64,000 nucleotides of DNA. It comes from Chitinophagaceae bacterium. Lineage in GTDB: Bacteria; Bacteroidota; Bacteroidia; Chitinophagales; Chitinophagaceae. The stretch covers positions 248,001 through 312,000 of the forward strand of contig JADKHN010000001.1 in NCBI GenBank assembly GCA_016721725.1, in the 5' to 3' direction. The notes under the pieces are model-generated. The model was not told the DNA's origin, searched no databases, and worked only from the letters and a program-made list of their open reading frames with translations. Below are positions 52,901 through 59,839 of this stretch, piece by piece; the first letter of the stretch is position 1, and every line of letters begins with the position of its first letter. Both the position numbers and the translations under genes were made by a program.

Positions 52901-55451
52901 TGATATTGCTGCCCGGTGTATAGGGCAGGTAGGATGCACCACCGTTCGTGGTATACCTGAAATCATCGGAACATCCGGTTCCGCCGCTACCCGGGTTGAA
53001 CGTGGCACTTACCGGTGTTCCATCGGCCACTGAGAAACCGGCCGGTGTTTTAGCCAGTAAGGTGGGGCCGGTTGGCAAAGCGGTTATCGTTAATGCAACC
53101 GCATTTGAATTGGTTGAACCCGAGCCATTGGTGGCCACACAACGGTAGAGGTAGCCGTTCAGTGAAGCTGGTGCCGCAGTAATATTCAATGTTGTTGTGG
53201 TGACACCAGAATAAGTGGCGTCATTGCTGAGGTTGGCAAAGCCGCCTCCGTTATCCACCTGCCACTGGTAGGTGAGCGTGCAATTGGCGGTGACGGTAAA
53301 GCTGGTATTGGCGCCGGCGCATACTGTTGCCGGAACCGGTTGTAATGTAAAGGAAGGATTGGACGGAACAATACCGAGGAAAGAACATCCTGATCCCAGC
53401 GTGAATCCCGGAGGATTGGTATTATTGGTCAGCCAGTTGGCCGGGTTGTTCACCGCGGCTCTTACATTAGCCGGGGTCGACAGATCCAGTCCGCAACCGT
53501 TGAACTTGGCATTATCAAATTCATATGGAGCCAAAGCCGGATTTCCGATCCAGATGGCGTTGGTTCCAATGGTAAGTCCGGAAGGCAATTTACTGAAACT
53601 GCCGTTTCCAATTGTACCACCGGCACCATCAATACAATCAGGATCCAATCCAACGGCAGCGGTATTGGAACAGTCGAGTACGGCTGTGGTATAGGTGTTC
53701 ATATGGATCATGCTGAGCACCGTTGGTGTTGCAATCGCACCCTGGTAGGCAATGATCTGGTCACCGGAAGTAGTCATGCTAATGGCCGCGCCGGTACAGG
53801 TCCCCGCCGCTTGGCCGCAACCATACGTAGCTGTCATTCCGGCTGCACCGCCAATGACGATCTCCGTACCGGCAGGCAATCCTATTGTGGTAAGGGTCAG
53901 GTGTGATTCACCGGAACGGAAAGATCCCGGGTTCAGCCAACCGTTATCCGTAAAATTAATAATGGTTCCGGGGTTGACCGCTTTAAGCAAAACAAATGAG
54001 AACGAATCAACTGATGCTGTAGCGCTATGATAACCGGTGAAAGCGATATCTCCTGCCACCAGTGTTGATGGAGGACCGGCTGGTGTAACCGTGATCGTTC
54101 CGTTAGCGGAAACAGCACCGCAGCCACCGGTCAGGGTAACGATATAATTGAAAGGAGAACCCACGGTTGTTGTGGGAGCGCCGGTGATCGTTGCCACGTT
54201 GGCCGCCCAACTTCCGGAAACTCCTGCAGGCAGACCACTGAAAGTTGCGCCTGTTGCACCGGTAGTAGCATAAGTGATGTTGGTGATCGCGGTATTGACG
54301 GTAACCGATTGGTTATTGGTACCCGGGGCCGAGGTGAGATTCACCGTATTGGCACCATTGACAGTAATTGAACCTGTGGCATTCTCTACTGTACAGGAAC
54401 CTCCTGTAAGAGTGACCGTATAATTGAATGTGCCGCCTGCTGTTGGCGTACCGCTGATGGTCACCACATTGGCAGCCCAGGCTCCGGTCACACCGGCGGG
54501 TAATCCGCTGAAGGTGGCGCCGGTTGCGCTGACCGTATTATAGGTGATATTCGTGATGGCGGTATTGATACAAACGGTTTGCGCATTGGTACCCGGTGCC
54601 GAACTTAGGCTGATGGAACAAGGTGCCCCTGTAACGGTAATCGTTCCGTTTGCAGAAACAGAACCGCAACCACCCGTAAGCGTTACCATATAATTGAACG
54701 GAGAACCGACTGTGGTGGTTGGCGAACCGCTGATCGTGACCACATTAGCGGCCCAGCTTCCCGATACACCGGCGGGCAAGCCGCTGAAAGTAGCTCCTGT
54801 TGCGCCGGTAGTGGCATAGGTGATGTTGGTGATCGGGGTGTTGACCGTGACCGACTGGTTATTGGTTCCAGGCGCTGAAGTTAAACTGACCGTATTGTTC
54901 GCATTCACGGTGATCGTTCCTGTGGCATTTTCCGTTGTACAAGATCCGCCGGTCAAGGTGACCGTATAATTGAATGTACCTCCAGCGGTTGGTGTACCGC
55001 TGATGGTCACCACATTGGCAGCCCATGCACCGGTAACACCCGCGGGTAATCCGCTGAATGTAGCGCCCGTTGCACTGGTGGTAGAATACGTGATGTTGGT
55101 GATGGGTGTATTGATACAGACCGTCTGGGCATTGGTACCCGGGGCTGAGGTCAGATTGATCGAGCAGCCAGCAGTTAAGAAACTGCACCTGGACATGACG
55201 GCCATCGGGGAAACCGGTGCGCCATTGCTGGTGATCCAGTTGGCCTGGTTATTCACGGCGGCCCTGACCTGCGCTGGTGTTGAAAGCGGACCGGTACAAT
55301 TGAATTTTGCGTTATCGAATTCTGACTGGCCAGGCAAAAACGGGTCTCCGATCCAAATACAATTGGTTCCCACGGTCATACCCGGAGGTAACTTACTGAA
55401 ATTGGTATTGCCAACCGTTCCACCGGCTCCATCAATACAATCCGGATCCAA
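41166..55451 (-). CDS. Giant surface protein B, main part (T9SS client)
   Basis: 4,761 in-frame residues of a gene that begins at 55983 and is shifted once near 55480-55495. From N- to C-terminus: the rest of GDIAFTGY module 1, four Ig-like repeats (55170-54070), module 2 (54060-53380), an Ig domain and a 'GTPVSATFNPGSGGTGC' domain, module 3 (52760-52130), the same pair again, module 4 (51510-50880), three Ig-like repeats (50860-50070), K319/PKD-type domains, a complement-control-like Cys-containing segment (49540-48910), about 17 PKD-like repeats interrupted by two glycine-rich modules, and a T9SS type A sorting domain (41430-41166). With repair, the full protein is about 4,938 residues. It is probably a secreted, cell-surface adhesin or extracellular-matrix protein. 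The first residues of this frame are not the real start. Confidence 0.88.
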   Translation of the reverse strand: MDPDCIDGAGGTVGNTNFSKLPPGMTVGTNCIWIGDPFLPGQSEFDNAKFNCTGPLSTPAQVRAAVNNQANWITSNGAPVSPMAVMSRCSFLTAGCSINLTSAPGTNAQTVCINTPITNITYSTTSATGATFSGLPAGVTGAWAANVVTISGTPTAGGTFNYTVTLTGGSCTTENATGTITVNANNTVSLTSAPGTNNQSVTVNTPITNITYATTGATGATFSGLPAGVSGSWAANVVTISGSPTTTVGSPFNYMVTLTGGCGSVSANGTITVTGAPCSISLSSAPGTNAQTVCINTAITNITYNTVSATGATFSGLPAGVTGAWAANVVTISGTPTAGGTFNYTVTLTGGSCTVENATGSITVNGANTVNLTSAPGTNNQSVTVNTAITNITYATTGATGATFSGLPAGVSGSWAANVATITGAPTTTVGSPFNYIVTLTGGCGAVSANGTITVTPAGPPSTLVAGDIAFTGYHSATASVDSFSFVLLKAVNPGTIINFTDNGWLNPGSFRSGESHLTLTTIGLPAGTEIVIGGAAGMTATYGCGQAAGTCTGAAISMTTSGDQIIAYQGAIATPTVLSMIHMNTYTTAVLDCSNTAAVGLDPDCIDGAGGTIGNGSFSKLPSGLTIGTNAIWIGNPALAPYEFDNAKFNGCGLDLSTPANVRAAVNNPANWLTNNTNPPGFTLGSGCSFLGIVPSNPSFTLQPVPATVCAGANTSFTVTANCTLTYQWQVDNGGGFANLSNDATYSGVTTTTLNITAAPASLNGYLYRCVATNGSGSTNSNAVALTITALPTGPTLLAKTPAGFSVADGTPVSATFNPGSGGTGCSDDFRYTTNGGASYLPYTPGSNISTTGLAAGTGWVFIEGRRASCSAGCQGNYIVLAAWYVTPLSAGATTLNAGDIGFTSYTSTTTDEFSFVLLRNIGPGTVINFTNNGWLSTNVFGVGEETVTWTSNAAYPAGTEIKISGLTATLAAGGSAGTVTGTALNVSTTGDQILAYRGTPASPTFISAIHMNVEAGSNAASWDGAVVSSNASALPTGLTTGTNAIWIGTSGDLASEFNNARYGTCAAPGTLGPIVTLRAALNNQANWYRDNLTPPGFTVPTGCLYLGLGTPPTITLQPVPASICELSNTSFTITAGGALSYQWQVDNGGGFANLSNNAIYAGVTTNTLNITAAPLSLNGYIYRCVATNVAGSTNSNGALLTVTVLPVRPTILAKTPATINVADGTPVSATFNPGSGGTGCADDFRYTTDGGATYLPYTPGSNISTTGLAAGTGFVFIEGRRANCSAGCQGAYQVLAMWRVTPFPVGATTLNAGDIGFSGYASTTGPDEFSFVLLRHVGPGTVINFTNNGWLSTNVFGVGEETCTWTAPAGGLVGGTEIRISGLTATRSGGGAAGTVTGVALNLSTSGDQILAYRGTPAAPTFISAIQMNVDPGSTLGAWDGAVVSTTTSALPTGLTSGVNCIWIGTPGDISSEYNNAKYANCLHPGVLGPLTGLRAALNNQNNWIRDNNTPPSFTLPTGCSYLSALCESIALTSAPGTDAQTICINAAITNITYLTNGATGATFSGLPAGVTGNWAANVVTISGTPTVTGTFNYTVTLTGGTCGGVTANGSITVTPLNAISLTSAPGTDAQTVCTNIAIINITYSTIGATGATFGGLPAGVTGTWVANVVTISGIPTASGVFNYTVTLTGGCGSASANGTITVNPLNTISLSSAPGTDAQTVCINSAITNITYATTNATGATFSGLPAGVTGNWAANVVTISGTPTASGTFNYTVTLTGGCGTVTANGSITVNGLPTTAAAGPNITTVCVSSGTATMAGNTPSTGTGTWTQVGGPVAANILTPSSPITNISGMTTAGTYTFRWTISNPPCTASFDEMDVVVNPNPAAFTIGGAGTFCQDATVTLTGPVDPNYTYQWGRSFLTAPFTNMGTAQTQPVTASGVYRLTVTNQFGCSTASNPDAIVNIADYVFNGSLGAGDPQQTGRINRFATVSTCAAPKACPGIFTATGSRFYDAYTITNVRNTPVCVTIGHNSGCGTNAFSVAYLNSFDPNNPCTNYLADPGSSPVASIFYEATIPANGTIVVVVHEVNTGTGCASYQLTVDVPRDPSAITVTPGTPSCSGAPITLTAPFANSYSWSPGGATTQSIVHNTGTTNYTVTLGYGNNGCTATASQSVTIADPVVNPVANQAFCNGSSASVTFSGGSAGTTYNWTNTNAAIGIGASGTGNLNFTATNATAAPISGTITVTPVNGACTGTPISFTITVANQPNIISVTGATICGPGVANLSATSNGIINWWNAATGGIVLNTGNTFNPNVTATTTYYVDASINSGVQSLLAMPGQSSTFPGNVRGYWFTAPTDFVITSLSVPTTASSGPMSVAVMKFTGNTPPPVFSATTNAFTTLFQTFNNPSLGSVPCNIPVAAGEVIGILGYRGNINSYANGDYNTTIAGFPVQLQRLGMQSPLTAAPPQNIWREFGAGTFISRVEFEYSASQNCVSAPRVPVTATVKPVPVVTATPSAQTICSGSAITTIVLTSTEPGTTYAWTRDNTVAVTGIAASGTGDISGSLTNTTNAPVTVTFTITSDLNGCPGLPITATVVVNPIPTVNAVANQVVCNNTSTAAVTFSGAVTGTVYNWTNNTPSIGLAASGSGNIASFTATNATNAPVVATIIVTPSYTNAGVTCTGTPITFTYTVNPTPTVDPVSNQAVCNNSPTAPVTFTSPTTGGTIVYNWTNNTPSIGLAASGSGNIASFTATNAGSAPVTATITVTPSYTNAGTTCVGTPITFTITVNPTGQVDQPASQVVCNGAPTAPVNFTTTVPGTIFNWTNSTPAIGLAASGTGNIASFIGTNATNAPLVGTITVTPVYVPASSVTATFNYTGAMQTWTVPAGITSVTIDAYGAQGGSGATGNSNSGPTAGGNGGLGTRATGTLAVTPGQVLNIFVGGAGATPTGGFNGGGNGGSTNAGGGGGASDVRFPGVTAADRLIVAAGGGGGGRGGCESGTGIVGGNGGTGDGNGVNGTNAPTSGGVAGGGFGAIGSNFGGAGIGCAGFLGGPGTAGNVSGVGGNGGAGQSCCCFSFGSIPGGGGGGGGYVGGGGAGGGSAGTTGCSGNDKGAGGGGAGGSSFTGGVSAGSTTLGVQSGNGQVMITYSVPAGAPCPGPTKTFTITVNPVAQVDQPADQVVCNNTSFLPTNFTSPTTGGTITYAWTNNNTTIGLGASGTGNIASFVGTNATNAPNVATVTVTPSITTPAPAVPVSATFNYTGAMQTWTVPAGITSITIDSYGAAGAQGASGNSNAGPTSGGFGGTGSRATGTLAVTPGQVLNIFVGGAASGATGGFNGGGNGASNAGGGGGASDVRFPGVTAADRIIVAAGGGGGGRGGCESGTAITGGTGGNGDGNGANGTNAPTSGGVAGGGFGAIGSNFGGAGIGCAGFLGAPGTAGNASGIGGNGGAGQSCCCFSFGSIPGGGGGGGGYVGGGGAGGGSAGTTGCSGNDKGAGGGGAGGSSYTGGVSAGIITPGVQTGNGQVVITYLGAGTLTCVGTPKTFTYTVNPTATVTPVANQVVCNGAATAAVTFSSPTVGGTIVYNWTNSAPSIGLAASGVGNIASFTAVNITNVPVVATITVTPAYTNGGVTCNGTPMVFTITVNPQPVVNPVASQTVCNGAPTANINFTTPVSGGIIVFNWTNNNTSIGLAASGTGDILSFMATNPTNAPVVATVTVTMSYTNGGITCVSLPITFTITVNPTPQVDQPASQTVCAGSLTAPVNFTSPTTGGTLTYNWTNNNTAIGLAASGVGNIAAFTATNPTGAPITATITVTPSFTNAGVTCTGPSKSFTITVNPLPVVNPVPNQVVCNGAMTTLIAFSGTVSPQPGLVYNWTNNNTTIGLAASGTNNIAPFTAINTGTAPVVATITVTATFTSGGVSCTSPPVTFTITVNPTATVNAVANQTVCNGANTAAVTFSSPTTGGTIVYSWSNSDPSIGLALNGTGNIASFVATNVTSVPVTATITVTPLYTNGGVTCTGTPRSFTITVNPTPTFTGPAPLNQVVCNGSPTTAVNFAGPVAGTVFNWTNSNPAIGLAASGTGNIPAFVGTNATNAPITGTITVTPTANGCNGTPRVFTITVNPTAVVNAVANQTVCNGTLTAAVIFTTPNTGGTVTYSWTNNNTTIGLGASGVGNIGAFTAINTGFLPVTATITVTPTFTNGGVSCVGLPVTFTITVNPTPVMVAPFPGNQLLCNGSNTAPVNFVTPMPGVIFVWTNNQPSIGLAANGTGNIPSFVATNVTNAPVTATVTVTPVSILTSCAGTPRTFTITVNPTPSINAIANQTVCNGATTAAITVGGPVAGTVYSWTNNNTSIGLAASGTGSIGSFVAINNTSAPVTATITVTATYTNGGVTCTATPVSFTITVNPAATVNAVGNQVNCNGTNTLAVTLSGPVAGTTFAWTNSNTAIGLGASGTGNIPSFTATNGTNGPISGTITVTPTAPGACGGTPITFTYTVNPTATVNAVANQSVCNGSATAAVTFTSPTTGGTTLTYSWTNSQPSIGLAASGIGNIPSFVAYNPTITPIVATITVTPLYVSGGISCVGTPRTFTITVNASPNITMVNAPIRVCLTDSVVNLVAVPLGGVWSGPGVVGNTFSATLAGTGVKTLTYTVSSGGCTASSTVNVTVNDCIERHQVFATAIRIYPNPNNGRFRVRFTSDVYKEFNIRIVDAIGRVYGDKQYTNLHYGSEIEMNLPALAAGTYYLVVYNEKERASFQFEIQR
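44860..45690 (-). repeat. Glycine-rich module, gene B copy 2
   Basis: The same module as in gene A, with QTWTVPAGITSITIDSYGAA at its start and the conserved SCCCFSFGSIPGGGGGGGG core; in frame throughout. Confidence 0.8.
46005..46850 (-). repeat. Glycine-rich module, gene B copy 1
   Basis: In-frame copy, closest in sequence to gene A copy 1 (30915-31760); it serves as the reference that reveals the two extra bases there. Confidence 0.8.
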
Positions 55452-55983
55452 GGAGCCTGCTGTGGTAGTCGCGCAATCCCCAAAAAAGGGGGGTAGAATA
55501 CGTGTTCATGTGGATCATGCTGATGATGGTCGGAGAGGCGATGGACCCCTGGTAAGCAATGATCTGGTCGCCACTGGTGGATAAATTGAGCATGGTTCCC
55601 GTACAGGTTCCGGCGGACAAAAGCACTCCCCCGGACAAATACTCTGCTACAGGCGTCAACGGAGTGGGACTGGTTGTACCGGAGATCTTGATCTCGGTAC
55701 CGGCCACAAATGCCTGGCCGGCAGTCCAGGTAAGGTTTTGCTCCCCTACCCTGAATACACCGGGATTGAGCCAGCCGTTATCGGTGAAATTGATCTGTGT
55801 TCCTGCAGGAATATTCACCAGCAGGACAAAAGCGAATGAGTCCACATTGGTGGCTGCGGAAACATACCCGGTGAATGCGATATCCCCGGCAACTAAAACC
55901 TGGGACCTCGCCTTGGAGCCGAGTGTAAGAATCAATACGGTAGTCAGGAAGATCTTTCCAATACGGGTAAGAATCATATTCAT
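55432..55983 (-). CDS. Giant surface protein B, N-terminal fragment (signal peptide and module 1)
   Basis: Starts MNMILTRIGKIFLTTVLILT, a signal peptide, at ATG 55981-55983; the longer TTG frame at 56001 has no support. It is followed by the first GDIAFTGY module. The frame is lost in a run C6-T6-G4 near 55480-55495: dropping one base restores TPFFGDCATTTAGSLDPDCIDG, which then flows into the 41166-55451 frame. Paralogous modules 2 and the small gene at 56283 read STTVLDCDNT at the same place, supporting one continuous gene. The gap 55984-56282 upstream is A/T-rich and holds the neighbouring terminator; I see no strong promoter match in it. Confidence 0.82.
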   Translation of the reverse strand: MNMILTRIGKIFLTTVLILTLGSKARSQVLVAGDIAFTGYVSAATNVDSFAFVLLVNIPAGTQINFTDNGWLNPGVFRVGEQNLTWTAGQAFVAGTEIKISGTTSPTPLTPVAEYLSGGVLLSAGTCTGTMLNLSTSGDQIIAYQGSIASPTIISMIHMNTYSTPLFWGLRDYHSRLLGSGLY

Positions 55984-56236
55984 AGCAGAGAGTTTAGGCA
56001 ATTAGAGGGTTAAATATATTGGAAATTTTACTCTTAACAAAGCTTTTCCCAATAAAAAATATGCACTAATATACAGTTATATTTATTCGTTTTAAGGATT
56101 GGTAATCAAAATGTAACAATAAAGAAATATTTGTTGGTTTGATGCCGGTCACCATACAAAAGCGGGTTGCTGAAGACCGGTTTCAAGGCCTCAAAAAAGC
56201 TTATCCCATTCCTCCTGGGGGATCTGTGAAATCAAA

Positions 56237-56259
56237 AAGGCCGGATATTATCCGGCCTT
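56237..56259 (-). terminator. Terminator of the 423-residue T9SS protein gene
   Basis: AAGGCCGGAT and ATCCGGCCTT (10-bp arms) around a 3-nt loop; on the minus strand it runs into TTTTTGAT. Confidence 0.8.
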
Positions 56260-56282
56260 GTATACAAAAAACTTTAATGAGA

Positions 56283-57554
56283 TCAGTTCTTCATGATCTT
56301 AATGACCTTCCCATCCTCCAGTTTCAGGATGTAGATGCCTTTGGGGTAATCCCCCATTTCGACCACCTGTTTGAGTCCGGCTAACCTGACCTTTTGCAGG
56401 GTCCTGCCCTGCCCGTCGAGCAAAACGGCGGAAGCAATCGGCTTGGGTCCCGATTGCTGTATCGTCAACCGGTCCGTGACCGGGTTCGGATAGAACCGGA
56501 TCAGTTCCGTAGCCGTATTTTTCAAGACAAGGATCTCGCTGTAGGCGATGACGCCCGACTGCTGCAGGATCTTCAACCGGTAATAATTGTTGCCCGGGGT
56601 CATTTGAGCGTCAGTAAACGCATAGATCAGTCCATGGCCGGATGCCGGGATGAAGGATCCCAATGGCTGGTAAACCAGCGCGTCCAGGCTTTTTTCAACG
56701 ATGAATCCCTGGATGAGCTGCTGGTCAGCCATTTTCCATTGGAGGGTTACGGAAAGGTCCGGATTCGATGTGCCGGTAAAACTCAGGAGTCCGAGTGGCA
56801 GGGGCGGACCAAAAAACGTACAACCTGCCGGGTTATAGGATTCGTTGGGGGTCAATTGATCGGTGACCCAATTCGCCGGGTTATTCACGGCTGCCCTGAT
56901 CTGTGCCGCGGTGGTCAACGGACAGGTACAATTGAACCGTCCATTGTCCCGCTCACTGGTTGCATCTCCTTCCACCCCGATCCAGAGCGCATTGACACCG
57001 GTGGTCAGGATGCCCGGCTTGCTGCAGAAACTCCCGCCGGAACCGATACAAAGCGGATCCCAGGCGGCTGCGGTCGTATTATCACAATCCAAGACCGTGG
57101 TTGAATAGACATTCATGTGAATGCCGCTGATGAAGGAAGGGGAAGCGGCGGATCCCTGGTAAGCCAGGACCTGGTCGCCGGAAGTGGTGAGGTTGATGGG
57201 CGTGCCGGTCACCGTACCCGGACTGATCGGCGCCCCGGCAACAATGGCTGTTAACCCGAAAATGGTGATCTCCCGGCCGGCGGTCATGGCCGCCCCGGAG
57301 GTCCAGGTAACGGTCTCCTCCCCGCCTGAAAAAGCGGCGCCCAGCCAGGCATCATCCGTAAAATTGATGGAGGTGCCGGAGGGGATATTGGTCAGCAGCA
57401 CAAAGGAAAAGGAATCCACAGCGCCCCCGGAAGTGTAACCGGTAAAAGCGATATCGCCTACACTGAGTACCTGGGCTTTCGGGACCAGGTGTGAACACAG
57501 CACGATGACCAGGGTAAGCAGGATCCTTGATGAAGGCGGGTAAAAATTTTTCAT
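56283..57554 (-). CDS. T9SS type A sorting-domain protein with one GDIAFTGY module
   Basis: A 423-residue exported protein. Signal peptide to about residue 28 (ending VPKAQ), then the ~215-residue GDIAFTGYTSGGAVDSFSF module (also four times in giant gene B), then a Fn3-like segment (about 255-345) and a C-terminal T9SS sorting domain (FYPNPVTDRLTI ... GIYILKLEDGKVIKI). The module contains four conserved Cys (LDCDN, PLCIG, SFCSK, FNCTC) that probably form disulfides; its function is unknown to me. It shares the direction and architecture of gene B directly downstream, as if one were derived from the other. Confidence 0.85.
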   Translation of the reverse strand: MKNFYPPSSRILLTLVIVLCSHLVPKAQVLSVGDIAFTGYTSGGAVDSFSFVLLTNIPSGTSINFTDDAWLGAAFSGGEETVTWTSGAAMTAGREITIFGLTAIVAGAPISPGTVTGTPINLTTSGDQVLAYQGSAASPSFISGIHMNVYSTTVLDCDNTTAAAWDPLCIGSGGSFCSKPGILTTGVNALWIGVEGDATSERDNGRFNCTCPLTTAAQIRAAVNNPANWVTDQLTPNESYNPAGCTFFGPPLPLGLLSFTGTSNPDLSVTLQWKMADQQLIQGFIVEKSLDALVYQPLGSFIPASGHGLIYAFTDAQMTPGNNYYRLKILQQSGVIAYSEILVLKNTATELIRFYPNPVTDRLTIQQSGPKPIASAVLLDGQGRTLQKVRLAGLKQVVEMGDYPKGIYILKLEDGKVIKIMKN

Positions 57555-57640
57555 GTCGATCTATTAGGATTTTAGCTGATTCCAGCATCCTAAAGATACA
57601 AATTCCGGGCCAGCATGAAAGTGTTCAATTATCACCGGGC

Positions 57641-58129
57641 TCAGCTGAATTGCATGCCAGCTTTGAGGCCAAAATCAGCCATCCGGCCTCCTGAGAAAAA
57701 GCCTTCACTGGTATAGACCACCAGCAATTTGACGGCCTGGTTTCCCCTGGCCTTGACGATACATCCGCCGGAACGGTCACAGCTGATGATGGTACCGGGT
57801 TTCATCTCCGGATCATCCACGGTATCAATGATCTCCACTTCGGTTATGCCTATCACCCAATTATTGATGGTGGCTCCGGCGCCTTTATTCCAGGGATTGC
57901 AGGCATTCACCAGGCGGTTGATCTGCGATGCGGTCATGTCCTGCCAGTTGATGGTGAGTTCATCCGCCTTTGGCATTTCGTAGTAAGCGGCTTTTGATTC
58001 ATCCTGCTTTAAAGATGGGATTACCGTTCCGTAGGATAAGATTTTCAGCAGACTGGCGGACAGTTTTGCTGCGAGAAAGGCCAGCTTCGATTGCAGGAGA
58101 CCGTAAGTGTCATTGGGTTCGATCGGCAT
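57641..58129 (-). pseudogene. Formyltransferase-family protein, C-terminal fragment
   Basis: The C-terminal half (about 160 residues) of a methionyl-tRNA formyltransferase-like protein: PSLKQDESKAAYYEMPKADE followed by INWQDMTASQINRLVNACNPWNKG is the linker and OB-like C-terminal domain. The frame joins that of 58045-58575 if one A is restored to the AAAAA tract near 58129-58133 (GAAAAATG should read GAAAAAATG). The start MPIEPNDTYG is internal, not a true start. Confidence 0.75.
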
Positions 58130-58575
58130 TTTTCCAGGAGGATGACCGGCCCCGTATCGATGCCTTCGTCTACCCGGTGAACCGTAACACCGGCTTCGGC
58201 GTCGTTATTCAAAAGGTGGCGAAGAACCGGTTGCGGGCCACGGCATTGGGGCAGTAGCCCGTAATGGAAATTGATAAAGCCTTTAGGGGGCAGTGCCAGC
58301 AATTCGGGCGTGATGAGAAAGGGAAAGGTCATCATGAGCACGACCGTGATCTCCTTTTCCCGGATGCATTCGGCCAGTTGAACCTGGTATTGTTTTTTAT
58401 CCAGTAAGAGCAAGGGTACGCCGGTTTCTTGCAACAAGGGTTCCAGGATATGCTGCATCTCCTTATTGCGTTTCGGTATTGCGATCGCACCCGTTTTGCC
58501 GTAAAAAAGGAATTCCCGGATGCCGGGCAGGGCGATGGGATTATTACAAAGTATCAGCGCTTTTACATCATTCAT
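58045..58575 (-). pseudogene. Formyltransferase-family protein, N-terminal fragment
   Basis: The catalytic half of a formyltransferase: the N-terminal Rossmann strand (KALILCNNPIALPGIREFL), then NFHYGLLPQCRGPQPVLRHL with the Asn-x-His ... Arg-Gly pattern, and GVTVHRVDEGIDTGPVI with the catalytic Asp of DTGP. The frame then breaks and translates as CRSNPMTLTV. With repair the protein would be about 311 residues. It is a paralogue of Fmt rather than the housekeeping gene, which I cannot see here; sugar or amine N-formylation is possible. Sequencing error is an alternative to a true pseudogene. Confidence 0.75.
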
Positions 58576-58586
58576 TCATTGCTCTT

Positions 58587-59780
58587 TTACCTCCAAGAAT
58601 AGAGGAGTAAAAAAATCATTCTGACTTTAAATGCATAAGTAAGTGTTTCGCCAGCCGGAATATTCGGGCATCTCCATTTGACCTCCGTGAACGCATTCCA
58701 TTCGGCTTCGACAGACCCAACTTCGTTAATGATCTTAATCCGCATATCGTCATTCCAGGTGGCCAGGTAAGAGGGTCCGTAGCTGTAATGCGTTCGGGGA
58801 TCGATCTTCAGCCAACCCCGGGGACTTTCAAAAGTGATCGTCTTTAACAGGTTCACGATCGCTGAAGCGGACGCCAGGCCGGTTTCCCTTAGCCGGATGA
58901 TCTCCCGAAAGAGGATCCCCGTTTCCCAGCCGAGCAGGTAAAACAGGTTGGCCGTATGACCGGATGCCGCGATCGTTTCCTTAAAGATCTGGTTTTCCGG
59001 ATGGGAAAAAGAAGCGTGCCAGGGCAGGTAGCCTTTCACGTGAGCAATTCTGAATTCCTTTCCCAGGGACTCCGGGAATGAATCCAGGAGCATCATGGGC
59101 GAAACGTAGATATCGAGATTGAGATCTCTTTGAAGCGGTGCGAATTCGCGGTAGAATTGTTCCGCCTCCTTCCCGTTAAACAGGCAAAGCAAGGTTTTGA
59201 CGTTGGTGTTCTCCCGTAAAAAATCGATGGCGGGCAAGAACGTGAATTCTTCCTGCCGAAGCCTGGTCACGTGATTGAAACGGGGCTGGCCGCCGCTTTC
59301 CTGGTGGCCATTGAGCATGCTGAAGCAATGACGGTACCCGGCATCGTAAAAAGACACCACGTTCACCGACAGGCCATTGGTTTCCTTCGCAGCCAGCTGA
59401 CCGGTTAGCCGGGCGTGAAAGCAAAAATTAAGCGAATGCGTAACCGTGGTTGGAGCGGGTGTCCAGTTCTCCGGAAAATTGGCGCCGAAATTGACGGCCA
59501 GTAAAATTTTATCGCTGGCTGTAAACAACGGCTGCAGCATTTCCGTGATCGTTGTATCGGCACAGAGGATCACCAGGTCCGCTTCTTCCTGCAGCAGCAT
59601 CTTTTCCGCTTTGGCATAGATATCGGCCTCGTTGGTACCGAAACCGATATTGTCGGTTATCCATTGAACGGAACCGGACAGACCCTGTTCTTTCAGAAAT
59701 AATTTTATTCCGTTCAACAATTCCATCCCCAGGGAAGGAAACAGCGTGGAACGAGGCATAAGGATTCCTATTCGAAGCAT
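58587..59780 (-). CDS. Periplasmic-binding-protein-fold protein (branched-chain amino acid/amide type), no signal peptide
   Basis: 397 residues starting MLRIGILMPRSTLFPSLGME at 59780. The fold is that of type I substrate-binding proteins (Peripla_BP_6/AmiC): alternating strand-helix units such as ADLVILCADTTITEM and VSFYDAGYRHCFSML. There is no signal peptide or lipobox and no adjacent permease or ATPase gene, so it is probably a cytoplasmic ligand sensor or enzyme accessory rather than a transport component. The C-terminus ends KVRMIFLLLYSWR, hydrophobic and unlike the family, which may be an altered end. It lies 11 nt upstream of the formyltransferase and may be co-transcribed. Confidence 0.75.
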   Translation of the reverse strand: MLRIGILMPRSTLFPSLGMELLNGIKLFLKEQGLSGSVQWITDNIGFGTNEADIYAKAEKMLLQEEADLVILCADTTITEMLQPLFTASDKILLAVNFGANFPENWTPAPTTVTHSLNFCFHARLTGQLAAKETNGLSVNVVSFYDAGYRHCFSMLNGHQESGGQPRFNHVTRLRQEEFTFLPAIDFLRENTNVKTLLCLFNGKEAEQFYREFAPLQRDLNLDIYVSPMMLLDSFPESLGKEFRIAHVKGYLPWHASFSHPENQIFKETIAASGHTANLFYLLGWETGILFREIIRLRETGLASASAIVNLLKTITFESPRGWLKIDPRTHYSYGPSYLATWNDDMRIKIINEVGSVEAEWNAFTEVKWRCPNIPAGETLTYAFKVRMIFLLLYSWR

Positions 59781-59839
59781 GTAAATTTCTTGATCGGTAA
59801 AGATGAACAAAATATCCGGGAGGTCCGGAAGGGACTGTA

